A stretch of DNA of 64,000 nucleotides from CAVTWY01 sp963738615. GTDB lineage: Bacteria > Pseudomonadota > Gammaproteobacteria > Burkholderiales > Burkholderiaceae_C. Shown here piece by piece: positions 19,881-27,439 of this stretch. The stretch is taken from NCBI GenBank assembly GCA_963738615.1, contig CAVTXI010000012.1:434001-498000 (forward strand). The letters are read 5' to 3'. Under the pieces are notes generated by a model, which did no database searches, was not told the DNA's origin, and worked only from the letters and a program-made list of their open reading frames with translations. Within the stretch, counting starts at the first letter, position 1; every line of letters begins with the position of its first letter. The translations under genes and the position numbers were made by a program.

Positions 19881-21902
19881 GTGATCGTCCTTCGCGCGTT
19901 GACCTTGCGCCGCGGCGTCAAGGTGGTTCTCGACCGGGCCGACCTGACGATCCACGCGGGCGACAAGATCGGCTTGGTGGGCCGCAACGGCGCAGGCAAG
20001 TCGAGTCTGTTCGGACTCTTCACCGGGCGGCTGCACGCCGACGAAGGCGATGTGCTGGTGCCTGCGTCCTGGCTCGAGCACGGCGCGCTGGCCGAGGTCG
20101 AGCAGTCGATGCCCGAAACCGATCAGGGCGCCAGCAACTACGTGATCGACGGCGACGCCGTGTTGCGCAGCGCACATGACGAGCTGGCGCAGGCCGAGGC
20201 CAGTGGCGACGGCTTGCGACAAGCGCACGCGCACCTGCGCATCGACGAAGCCGGTGGCTTCGACGCGCGCCCTCGCGCCCAGTCGATGCTGCTGGGGCTG
20301 GGCTTTCAGCGCGACGGGCTCGATGCGCCGGTGTCGAGCTTCTCGGGTGGCTGGCGCATGCGCCTGCAACTGGCACGCGCGCTGATGGCGCCCGCGCGGC
20401 TGATGCTGCTGGACGAGCCGACCAACCACCTCGACCTGGACGCGCTGGTGTGGCTCGAGTCGTGGCTGCGCGAGTACGACGGCACGATGATCGTGATCAG
20501 CCACGACCGCGAGTTTCTCGACGCGGTGACGCGCGACACGGTGCACGTGGACGAGTGCAAGCTCGAACGCTACGGCGGCAACTACAGCCGCTTCGAAGAA
20601 ACGCGCGCGCAGCGCCTGTCCTTGCAGCAGCAGGCGTTCGGCAAGCAGCAAGAGCGCATCGCGCACCTGCAGCGCTTCATCGACCGCTTCAAGGCCAAGG
20701 CGACGAAGGCGCGCCAGGCTCAAAGCCGCGTCAAGGCGCTGGCGCGCATGGAGCGCATTGCACCGGTGCTGACAGCTGCCGATTTCGCCTTCGAGTTCCG
20801 CGAGCCACTGGCGCAACCCGACCCGATGCTGCGCCTGCAAAGCGTCGACTGCGGCTACGGCCGGATACCTGACGTCCGGGTCGTCGTGCGCAGCGTCAGC
20901 CTCACCGTGATGGCGGGACAACGCATCGGCATCCTCGGCGCCAACGGCCAGGGCAAGTCGACGCTGGTGAAGACCATCGCGCGCACCATGCCCGCGCTGG
21001 CCGGCGAGACGCACGAAGGTAAAGGCCTGGCCATCGGCTACTTCGCGCAGCAGGAGATGGACCTGCTGGACGCCGACGATTCACCGTGGCAATACCTCGG
21101 GCGGATCGCGCGCCAAACCAACGCCGGCAACGCGGTGGGCGAGCAGGCGGTGCGCAACTTCCTGGGCCAGTTTTCCTTCACGGGCAACATGGTCCACCAA
21201 CGCGTGGGCACACTCAGCGGCGGCGAACGCGCGCGGCTGGTGCTGGCGGGCATCGTCTGGCAGCGCCCCAACCTCTTGCTGCTCGACGAGCCGACGAACC
21301 ACCTCGACCTGACCACGCGCGAGGCGCTGTCGGTCGCACTGAACGAGTTCGACGGTGCCGTGCTGCTCGTCAGCCATGACCGCGCGCTGCTGCGCGAGGT
21401 CTGCGACGAATTCCTGATCGTCGTCGGCGGACGCGCGCAGCCGTTCGACGGCGACGTCGATGACTACCAACGCTGGTTGCTCGACACCTCTCGCGCGGTC
21501 GCACGAGGTGCGCAGCCACCGCCCTTGCCGTCGTCCTCGCCGGTCGTGCAGGTGGCCGCGCCGACATCACCGGCCGCGCCGACGCCCAAGCCCGCTTCAG
21601 CGCCGGCGCCACCCAAGGCACCCGCCGCGTCACGCGACGAGCGTCAGCAGGCCAAGCAGGCGCGCGCGAAAGCGGCCGAGGCAACGCGGCCTCTGCGCAA
21701 CGAGATCACACGCGTCGAAGCACGGTTGGAGAAGTTGGCGACCGAGAAGGCCGGAGTCGAATCCGCGCTCGCGGCGGGACAGGCGAGCGGCGATCAGTAC
21801 GCCGAACTCGGTCGGCAGCTCGCGCACGTCAATGCCGAGGTTGCGATGCTCGAAGAGCGCTGGCTCGAGGTCAGCGCGCAGATCGAGGCGTCGAAGGCGT
21901 AG
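19881..21902 (+). CDS. ABC-F family ATPase (YheS-like)
   Basis: Soluble tandem ABC ATPase of the ABC-F group, which act on ribosomes. It has 673 residues. The first nucleotide-binding domain has Walker A GRNGAGKSS, signature FSGGWRMR and Walker B LMLLDEPTNHLDLD. A linker with many basic residues follows, and the second domain has GANGQGKST, LSGGERARL and LLLLDEPTNHLDLT. An Ala/Pro-rich linker and a C-terminal coiled coil close the protein. There are no membrane segments. The GTG start at 19881 gives an N-terminus like YheS. Confidence 0.9.
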   Translation: MIVLRALTLRRGVKVVLDRADLTIHAGDKIGLVGRNGAGKSSLFGLFTGRLHADEGDVLVPASWLEHGALAEVEQSMPETDQGASNYVIDGDAVLRSAHDELAQAEASGDGLRQAHAHLRIDEAGGFDARPRAQSMLLGLGFQRDGLDAPVSSFSGGWRMRLQLARALMAPARLMLLDEPTNHLDLDALVWLESWLREYDGTMIVISHDREFLDAVTRDTVHVDECKLERYGGNYSRFEETRAQRLSLQQQAFGKQQERIAHLQRFIDRFKAKATKARQAQSRVKALARMERIAPVLTAADFAFEFREPLAQPDPMLRLQSVDCGYGRIPDVRVVVRSVSLTVMAGQRIGILGANGQGKSTLVKTIARTMPALAGETHEGKGLAIGYFAQQEMDLLDADDSPWQYLGRIARQTNAGNAVGEQAVRNFLGQFSFTGNMVHQRVGTLSGGERARLVLAGIVWQRPNLLLLDEPTNHLDLTTREALSVALNEFDGAVLLVSHDRALLREVCDEFLIVVGGRAQPFDGDVDDYQRWLLDTSRAVARGAQPPPLPSSSPVVQVAAPTSPAAPTPKPASAPAPPKAPAASRDERQQAKQARAKAAEATRPLRNEITRVEARLEKLATEKAGVESALAAGQASGDQYAELGRQLAHVNAEVAMLEERWLEVSAQIEASKA

Positions 21903-21916
21903 GTCGCGCCTCGATT

Positions 21917-22873
21917 TCAGGCTTGCGCCGACAACAAGTCGAGCAGCAGTTCGACCCTTGCCTTCGCGGCTGACGGCATGGTGCTCGCGCTCCAGCGGGT
22001 ATCACGATCGTCGATCACCCCTTCGGCGCAGCGCGTGACTCTGCGAATCGTCACGCCCGCATGCCCGGCACGTTCCAGCGCCGCCTCGAGCTCGCGGTGC
22101 AGCGTGCCGTTCCCAGTCGTCGCGACAACCAGACCCTTCACGTCGCCCTGTGCCAGCAGCGCATCGACGATACGGCCGTCGCTGCCACCATGGCTCGACA
22201 CGATCTCGACACGAGGCCAGTGCATCGGGTCGACCTCGAGTACTGCATGGGCTCGCCGCTGCGCGACCGGCCACGAAGAAGCAGGCGTCAGCATCTGAAG
22301 TTCATCGCCGACCCATTGCGCCAGCGGCGGCGCGCCAGCGCTGGCAAAGGCGAGCATGCGCGCCGGGTGCGCTTTGCGCACCGCGCGCGCCGCGTGCACC
22401 TGGCCCGATATCGCCACCACCACGCCGCGCACGGCAGGCGTCGCGGCGAGCGCCAGCGCCTGGGCCAGGTTGCGCGGGCCGTCGGCATCAACCGCATCCG
22501 ACGGTCGCATCGAGCCGGTCAGCACCACCGGCTTGTCGGCAGGCGCGACCACGTGGTCAAGGAACACAGCCGTCTCTTCCATCGTGTCGGTGCCGTGCGT
22601 AACCACCACGCCGGCCACGTCATCGCGCGCGAGTTCCTTCAGACAACGCAGCGCCAGCGCCCGCCAGATCGCGTGCGTCATGTCTTTGCTGTCGACCTGC
22701 GCCACCTGTTCGGCCCGCAGGCTGAAGCCAACCGGGACCGGCACGCCGCTGACCAGCCCCTGCACGCCGACCTGGGCGGCTTCGTATCCCCGCGCGTTGG
22801 CGGCGGCGCTCAGCCCGGCAATCGTGCCGCCCGTGGCGAGGACCACCAAAGCTGACCCCTGTAATGCTTGCAT
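21917..22873 (-). CDS. L-asparaginase
   Basis: Hydrolyses L-asparagine to aspartate and ammonia. It has about 318 residues of the bacterial asparaginase fold. Both catalytic threonine motifs are present: LATGGTIAG at the N-terminus and VVTHGTDTMEE near residue 93, with a lysine-containing strand around SMRPSDAVDADG. No convincing signal peptide, so probably cytoplasmic. The ATG at 22873 is preferred over a GTG three bases upstream. A LexA box lies only 11 nt upstream of this start, so it may be repressed by LexA (inference). Confidence 0.88.
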   Translation of the reverse strand: MQALQGSALVVLATGGTIAGLSAAANARGYEAAQVGVQGLVSGVPVPVGFSLRAEQVAQVDSKDMTHAIWRALALRCLKELARDDVAGVVVTHGTDTMEETAVFLDHVVAPADKPVVLTGSMRPSDAVDADGPRNLAQALALAATPAVRGVVVAISGQVHAARAVRKAHPARMLAFASAGAPPLAQWVGDELQMLTPASSWPVAQRRAHAVLEVDPMHWPRVEIVSSHGGSDGRIVDALLAQGDVKGLVVATTGNGTLHRELEAALERAGHAGVTIRRVTRCAEGVIDDRDTRWSASTMPSAAKARVELLLDLLSAQA

Positions 22874-22884
22874 CACGCCTCGTC

Positions 22885-22900
22885 CTGTAGAAAAATACAG
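22885..22900. promoter_or_regulatory. LexA (SOS) box 1
   Basis: CTGTAGAAAAATACAG fits the CTG-N10-CAG consensus with extended inner symmetry (CTGT...ACAG) and an AT-rich core. It lies 29 nt before the lexA ATG and 11 nt before the divergent asparaginase ATG. Confidence 0.88.
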
Positions 22901-22901
22901 C

Positions 22902-22921
22902 TACTGGATACCTCGACAGTA
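22902..22921. promoter_or_regulatory. LexA (SOS) box 2
   Basis: TACTG-N10-CAGTA, matching the full outer arms of the E. coli consensus, although the core is less AT-rich. It begins one base after box 1 ends and finishes 7 nt before the lexA ATG. Tandem boxes ahead of lexA imply cooperative autorepression. Confidence 0.85.
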
Positions 22922-22928
22922 CAACACC

Positions 22929-23612
22929 ATGTCAACCATGTTCGAAAAGCCCAAGCTCACCGAACGCCAGCAACAGGTACTCGACCTGGTGCAAAGCGCC
23001 ATCGAACGCAGCGGCGCCCCGCCGACGCGCGCCGAGATCGCGTCCGAACTGGGCTTTCGCTCGGCCAATGCCGCCGAAGAACATCTTCAGGCGCTTGCAC
23101 GCAAAGGCGTCATCGAACTCGTCAACGGCACGTCACGTGGCATCCGCCTGAAGTCTGACACGCTCAAAGCGCTCTACCAGAGCCGCGGCAAGCAGTTCAG
23201 CCTGCCGCTACCCGGGCTGGCGCAACTCAACCTGCCGCTGATCGGCCGCGTGGCTGCCGGTAGTCCCATCCTGGCGCAGGAGCACATCGACAAGACCTAC
23301 GTGGTCGAGGCTGGCATGTTCAGCCGTCGACCCGACTACCTGCTGAAGGTGCGCGGCATGAGCATGCGCGACGCCGGCATCATCGACGGTGACCTGCTGG
23401 CGGTGCAGAAGGCAAGAGAGGCCAAGAACGGGCAGATCGTGGTGGCAAGGCTTGGCGACGACGTGACGGTCAAGCGCTTTCGCCGTGTACGCAGCCACGT
23501 CGAACTGATCCCCGAGAACCCCGACTTCAAAACCATCGTCGTCAAGGATGACGACACGTTCGAAATCGAAGGCTTGGCTGTTGGCTTGATCCGCAACAAC
23601 ATGCTGATGTAA
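22929..23612 (+). CDS. lexA: SOS repressor LexA
   Basis: Represses SOS genes and self-cleaves when RecA is activated. It has 227 residues. The N-terminal winged helix (LTERQQQVLDLVQSAIE, PPTRAEIASELGF) is followed by the C-terminal S24 peptidase domain. The cleavage site is Ala-Gly in GRVAAGSPIL, the nucleophile Ser in VRGMSMRDAG, and the general-base Lys in VTVKRF. The start at 22929 (MSTMFEKPKL) or the ATG at 22938 is possible. Two LexA boxes precede it. Confidence 0.96.
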   Translation: MSTMFEKPKLTERQQQVLDLVQSAIERSGAPPTRAEIASELGFRSANAAEEHLQALARKGVIELVNGTSRGIRLKSDTLKALYQSRGKQFSLPLPGLAQLNLPLIGRVAAGSPILAQEHIDKTYVVEAGMFSRRPDYLLKVRGMSMRDAGIIDGDLLAVQKAREAKNGQIVVARLGDDVTVKRFRRVRSHVELIPENPDFKTIVVKDDDTFEIEGLAVGLIRNNMLM

Positions 23613-23643
23613 CACGCGTTGCCCGCGTGTACCGCCGACGGCG

Positions 23644-24597
23644 TCAGCGCTGCGCAGTCTTGCGCTCGGCAGCAGCCGTGTTGCAGGCTTGTGCCTTGCC
23701 CCAATAGCCGTCGCAGATCCGACGTCGGCATGCAGTGGCCTCAGCAGGATCGAGCGCTCGACATTGCCGGACCAATCCGGCAATGGTCGTCGGTTGCTGC
23801 TGCTGCTGCGGCTGCGCCATCGCCGACACCACGCCATCGTGGGTGTGCCGCGAACCGATCAACGCCGAGACGACCGCCACATCGGCATCATCCAGGGCAC
23901 TAGCAGACGCCGGCGAACGGGAATGTGACACGGGCACGGCGCCCGGCAAACGCGCTTTGGCAGTTGACGAAGCGGGCTTGGGCGTGGTCACCGGCTTGGT
24001 CATTGGTTTGATCGTGGCTGCTCTTGCCGACGTGGTCGGTGCCAACTTGGCAGCGGCTGGCTTGACGGTCGGACGAACTGCGCGGCGCTCTACGGTTGTG
24101 GCGCGCGAGGTTTGTGCACCATCACCTACCCGAGCGTCCACGTCGATCAACTTCGCCGGGTTGTCGGCGTTGCCGGGCGTTTTTGCGTCGACAGTTGCCG
24201 CACCGTTGTCGAGGGCAGCGTCTGCGACAACCGTCACCGCTGTCGCCCCCGTAGGCACAACCTTGCCCGCATCGGCCACCACGCGCGGCGGGCTTGCAGT
24301 CACAGTTGACGCCACCTTCGCTGGTTCAGGCGAACTGTCGATTGACGGCGCAGCGGTGGACCACCAGGTGTAACCCCACAACAACGCACCACCAAGTGAC
24401 AGGGCGAGCAGCGGAAAGTGCCACGGCAAGCTCCTGGAATTGCGAGACGACCCACGTTCGAGCGCAGCGAGTATCGACGTGGCATTCGCCGCGTCGACTC
24501 CATCACGCGACATCGACGTAAGCATGGGTTTCGCGGGACGGCTTTCTCGTTGCACGACTGGTCGACCTTTTCCTTCTGCGCGGCCCGTGTCATTCAT
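23644..24597 (-). CDS. single-pass membrane protein with Ala/Thr/Pro-rich stalk, unknown function
   Basis: I do not recognise this 317-residue protein. An N-terminal cytoplasmic segment of about 60 residues (MNDTGRAEG...) is followed by one transmembrane helix (HFPLLALSLGGALLWGYTW). A long low-complexity Ala/Thr/Val/Pro/Lys stalk comes next. A short C-terminal Cys-containing region (VRQCRALDPAEATACRRRIC, then a further Cys) with four cysteines suggests a small disulphide or metal-bound cap. It diverges from the M15 peptidase that opens the T6SS genes and converges with lexA. A T6SS link is only positional. Confidence 0.7.
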   Translation of the reverse strand: MNDTGRAEGKGRPVVQRESRPAKPMLTSMSRDGVDAANATSILAALERGSSRNSRSLPWHFPLLALSLGGALLWGYTWWSTAAPSIDSSPEPAKVASTVTASPPRVVADAGKVVPTGATAVTVVADAALDNGAATVDAKTPGNADNPAKLIDVDARVGDGAQTSRATTVERRAVRPTVKPAAAKLAPTTSARAATIKPMTKPVTTPKPASSTAKARLPGAVPVSHSRSPASASALDDADVAVVSALIGSRHTHDGVVSAMAQPQQQQQPTTIAGLVRQCRALDPAEATACRRRICDGYWGKAQACNTAAAERKTAQR

Positions 24598-24627
24598 AAA
24601 ACTTGCTTGCGCCCGTTTTGGTCGATC

Positions 24628-24639
24628 AATACATGTATT
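24628..24639. promoter_or_regulatory. 12-bp palindrome in a divergent promoter region
   Basis: AATACATGTATT is a perfect palindrome in an AT-rich island of otherwise GC-rich DNA, 31 nt upstream of the membrane-protein ATG and about 110 nt upstream of the M15 peptidase gene. It could be an operator. No regulator is identified. Confidence 0.35.
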
Positions 24640-24748
24640 TTCGGGCACGCACCCCAAGGGCTCTTCCCCAGAACTCGGGGGCCTAACCACAGGCGCGTGC
24701 GGCACACTGCTTGGACTCAGTCTCCAGGGCAATCGTGTTGTTCGTTTC

Positions 24749-25570
24749 ATGGCAGTCCTGATTGCCGCCGTGGCGGCGTATTTCATGTTGGTGGTTGGTG
24801 CGGCCTGGTGGTGGTGGTCGTCATCGCTGCGCGCGCGGGCAGCGCCTTCGCCGCAAACCATCGGATCTCGAGTACCGACCGACCGGTCGCGAGGCACGTT
24901 GCAGATGTCGACGACCCTCAGCTCCTTGCATCGCACGTATGTGGCATGGTTCGTTTCGGCCGCGCTGTTGCTGGCCGGCGTCCCGGCCTTGGCCATGGCG
25001 CTGCGCTGGTGGCAGCCCTTCGACGGGTACGACCACACGGTGTCACGCGAGGTGAACGCGCAGGTGGCTGCGCTGCTCGCAGGTGAGCAGCTCGTCGCGC
25101 CGCAACCGCTGCCGCCAGCCCTGTTTGCGACGCCCGAGGTCGAACGCGCGCTGCCGTTCGCGGCCACCGCCAGCCGCGAATGGGCGCTGCTCGACCCCGA
25201 GTTCCGCCAGCGCCTGCTGCTGACGATGCAAATCATGCGTGAGCGCCACCACATCGACATGGTGCTGCTCGAGGGCTACCGAAGCGACGAGCGTCAGACC
25301 CGACTCGCCGCACTGGGCCCGCATGTCACGCGCGCCGCCGCGGGCGCCAGTTGGCACCAGGTCGGCCTCGCCGCCGACTGCGCATTCCTGTTCGACGGCC
25401 GCGTCGTCATCGACGAGAAAGACCCACGTGCCGAGCGCGCCTATGCGCTGTACGGCGAGGTCGCCCAGGCCGCGGGCCTGACCTGGGGCGGTGTCTGGCG
25501 AAACCTCAAAGACTTCGGTCACGTTGAACTGCGCCGCTCACAGGCGCGCGTGCGCACGCCGCGCGCATAG
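24749..25570 (+). CDS. membrane-anchored M15-family peptidoglycan peptidase (TagX-like)
   Basis: Putative zinc-dependent peptidoglycan peptidase of the M15 (VanY-like) family. From the ATG at 24749 it has 273 residues with two hydrophobic segments (about 1-25 and 58-80). A second ATG at 24905 with GAGG upstream would keep only the second one. The zinc ligands and catalytic residue are visible as SWHQVGLAADC (His about 203, Asp about 210) and DFGHVEL (Asp about 255, His 258, Glu 260). The position before PAAR, tssM and tagF suggests a role like TagX of Acinetobacter, which opens the cell wall for T6SS assembly. An effector role is less likely because of the membrane anchor and lack of an immunity gene. 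Confidence 0.78.
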   Translation: MAVLIAAVAAYFMLVVGAAWWWWSSSLRARAAPSPQTIGSRVPTDRSRGTLQMSTTLSSLHRTYVAWFVSAALLLAGVPALAMALRWWQPFDGYDHTVSREVNAQVAALLAGEQLVAPQPLPPALFATPEVERALPFAATASREWALLDPEFRQRLLLTMQIMRERHHIDMVLLEGYRSDERQTRLAALGPHVTRAAAGASWHQVGLAADCAFLFDGRVVIDEKDPRAERAYALYGEVAQAAGLTWGGVWRNLKDFGHVELRRSQARVRTPRA

Positions 25571-25615
25571 AGCTACCCGGCCGACCGACCATCACTTCTC
25601 CAGAGACGCAATCGC

Positions 25616-25879
25616 ATGAAACCCTTCATCGTCATCGGCGACCGAACCAGCCACGGCGGCACCGTCATCGAAGGCTCGACCGAAACCGACGCCGCCGGCA
25701 AGCCCATCTCGCGCATCGGCGACAAGGTCACCTGCCCGAAGCACGGACGCAACGGCATCGTCACCATCGCGAGCGGCGACCCCACCTGCATCATTGATGG
25801 TCAACCCGCCGCGCGCGACGGCGACAAGACCGACTGCGGTGCCGTGCTCATTGCCGGTCAGCAACCCACCACCGACTGA
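25616..25879 (+). CDS. PAAR domain protein, T6SS spike tip
   Basis: An 87-residue protein consisting of a PAAR domain only, which sharpens the tip of the VgrG spike of the type VI secretion system. Typical features are the glycine/aspartate-rich repeats (VIGDRTSHGG, SRIGDKVTCPKHG, IIDGQPAARDGD) and the conserved Cys/His zinc site. There is no C-terminal toxin extension, so any effector would bind separately. It starts 45 nt after the M15 peptidase gene. Confidence 0.92.
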   Translation: MKPFIVIGDRTSHGGTVIEGSTETDAAGKPISRIGDKVTCPKHGRNGIVTIASGDPTCIIDGQPAARDGDKTDCGAVLIAGQQPTTD

Positions 25880-25934
25880 CCGTGCACGCTGTCCCCATGT
25901 GCGCGGCGCCCTGCGAACGCGCTTGGCCTGATCG

Positions 25935-27434
25935 ATGAAGCCGCTGCTGAAGTCGCTGTCTCTGCTGATCGCGATCACATGCGTGGTGTGGGTCGCCGTC
26001 CTTTGGCGTTGGCAGACCACGCAGGACGATCGTTCGGCCGGCGACATGGCGCTGTACCTCGTTCTATTGCCACTGGCGCTATTCGTGGTGGTGATGACCG
26101 CCCGTTGGGCCTTCAGCGGCATTGACGAGCGCACCGCGAAGCGCAACGCCGCATCGGGCACCACCGCACCGCAGGCCGCGGCCACCGCGACCGCCGGCGT
26201 AGCCGAACTGATGGCCACGATGCAGCTGCTGGCTGCCCCGTTGCACTGCGCCGCCGGCAGCACCGCGCAAGCCCTGGCCGCCGCGATCGACAAGCAGCGC
26301 CCCGGACTCGACAAGCAACTGCTTGACGATGACGGCCTGCCCGTGGTCGCGGCACGGATCGACAGCCTGGACGTCGACGCCTTGTCGCCCCCGCTGGGCA
26401 TGGCCGAAACCCTTGCGCGCCATCGCGACCCGGCGTGGGCGTCGTTGGACGCATCGCCTTCGATCGGTCGGGCACTGGCTGCGCTGTCGCCTTGTCTCGA
26501 CAACATCTTCCAGGTGCTCCGGCCATGGCGCGAGCGCCTTGATGTCACGAGTATTGACGTGACACAGCCAGCGGCGTCCGCGCAGGCAGCACCGGCACGC
26601 GTTCTGGTCTATGCGGCGTGGCCGCAAGACGCCACGCCTTACGACCGTGCCGTGGCCGACCTGTGGCTGCAACGCGCGATCGACGAGCGTCGCGAAGGCA
26701 TCGTCGCAGCCGGCCGCATCGTCCGCCCCCCGGCAGAACCCGTGCTGACGGGTCCGGCGCTGCTGCGTCACGCCGACGAAGCGATGGTGCGCATGCGCCG
26801 AGAGTCGGCGACGAACGACCTCGTACTGCTGATCGGCGCGGAGAGTCACGTCGTCGAGTCGAGCGTGCATCGCTGGCAGCGTGAAGGCTTGTTGTGCACC
26901 AGCCGAAACCCGAAGGGCCGTGTCCCTGGCGAAGCTGCCGCAGCGCTGCTGCTCGCGCCAGTGGCCTGGCCGCACGACAGCGACGAACCATGCGCCTTGC
27001 TTCATCGGCCGCCGATCGCCGCACGCGACAAATCCGTCGATGCCGCAGGACGCATCGACGCCAAGGTCGCCATCGCCATGGTCGAACAGGCAATTGGTGT
27101 CACCGGTCTCGAGCCGACGGCCATCGGCATGGTCATCAGTGATGCCGACCAGACCACGCCACGCGCCCTGGAAACCTACGCCACGGCTCGAGGGCCGCTC
27201 TCGCACCTCGACGCCGCCGAAGACGTGGCGCTGACGGGCACGGTCTGCGGCCACATCGGCGCGGTCTCGACGCTGGTGGCCATCGCACTGGCCGCACACC
27301 GCGCGCTCGAGAGCGAAAAGCCGTGCCTGGCCCTCAGCGTCGGCGATGCACTGGCACGCGCCGCGATCGTCGTCCGCCCACCTTTGCCTGCACCCGTGCC
27401 GGCTGCTGCTGCTACGCAAGCCACCGCAGGCTGA
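25935..27434 (+). CDS. membrane-anchored ketoacyl-synthase-like (thiolase-fold) protein of the T6SS locus
   Basis: A 499-residue protein with two N-terminal transmembrane helices (about residues 8-25 and 38-56), then a large soluble part. Motifs recall beta-ketoacyl synthases: LVLLIGAESH near residue 298, GRVPGEAAAALLL near 328-340 (compare the family G-x-x-P-G-E-G-A-A-A segment), TPRALE near 408, and CGHIGAVSTL near 438 (compare GHLLGAAG). The active-site Cys and the first catalytic His are not visible, so it is probably not an active synthase. It ends 5 nt before tssM and is likely co-transcribed with it. A Tla3-type (DUF2875) effector adaptor is an alternative I could not exclude. Role unknown. 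Confidence 0.65.
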   Translation: MKPLLKSLSLLIAITCVVWVAVLWRWQTTQDDRSAGDMALYLVLLPLALFVVVMTARWAFSGIDERTAKRNAASGTTAPQAAATATAGVAELMATMQLLAAPLHCAAGSTAQALAAAIDKQRPGLDKQLLDDDGLPVVAARIDSLDVDALSPPLGMAETLARHRDPAWASLDASPSIGRALAALSPCLDNIFQVLRPWRERLDVTSIDVTQPAASAQAAPARVLVYAAWPQDATPYDRAVADLWLQRAIDERREGIVAAGRIVRPPAEPVLTGPALLRHADEAMVRMRRESATNDLVLLIGAESHVVESSVHRWQREGLLCTSRNPKGRVPGEAAAALLLAPVAWPHDSDEPCALLHRPPIAARDKSVDAAGRIDAKVAIAMVEQAIGVTGLEPTAIGMVISDADQTTPRALETYATARGPLSHLDAAEDVALTGTVCGHIGAVSTLVAIALAAHRALESEKPCLALSVGDALARAAIVVRPPLPAPVPAAAATQATAG

Positions 27435-27439
27435 TCCGC

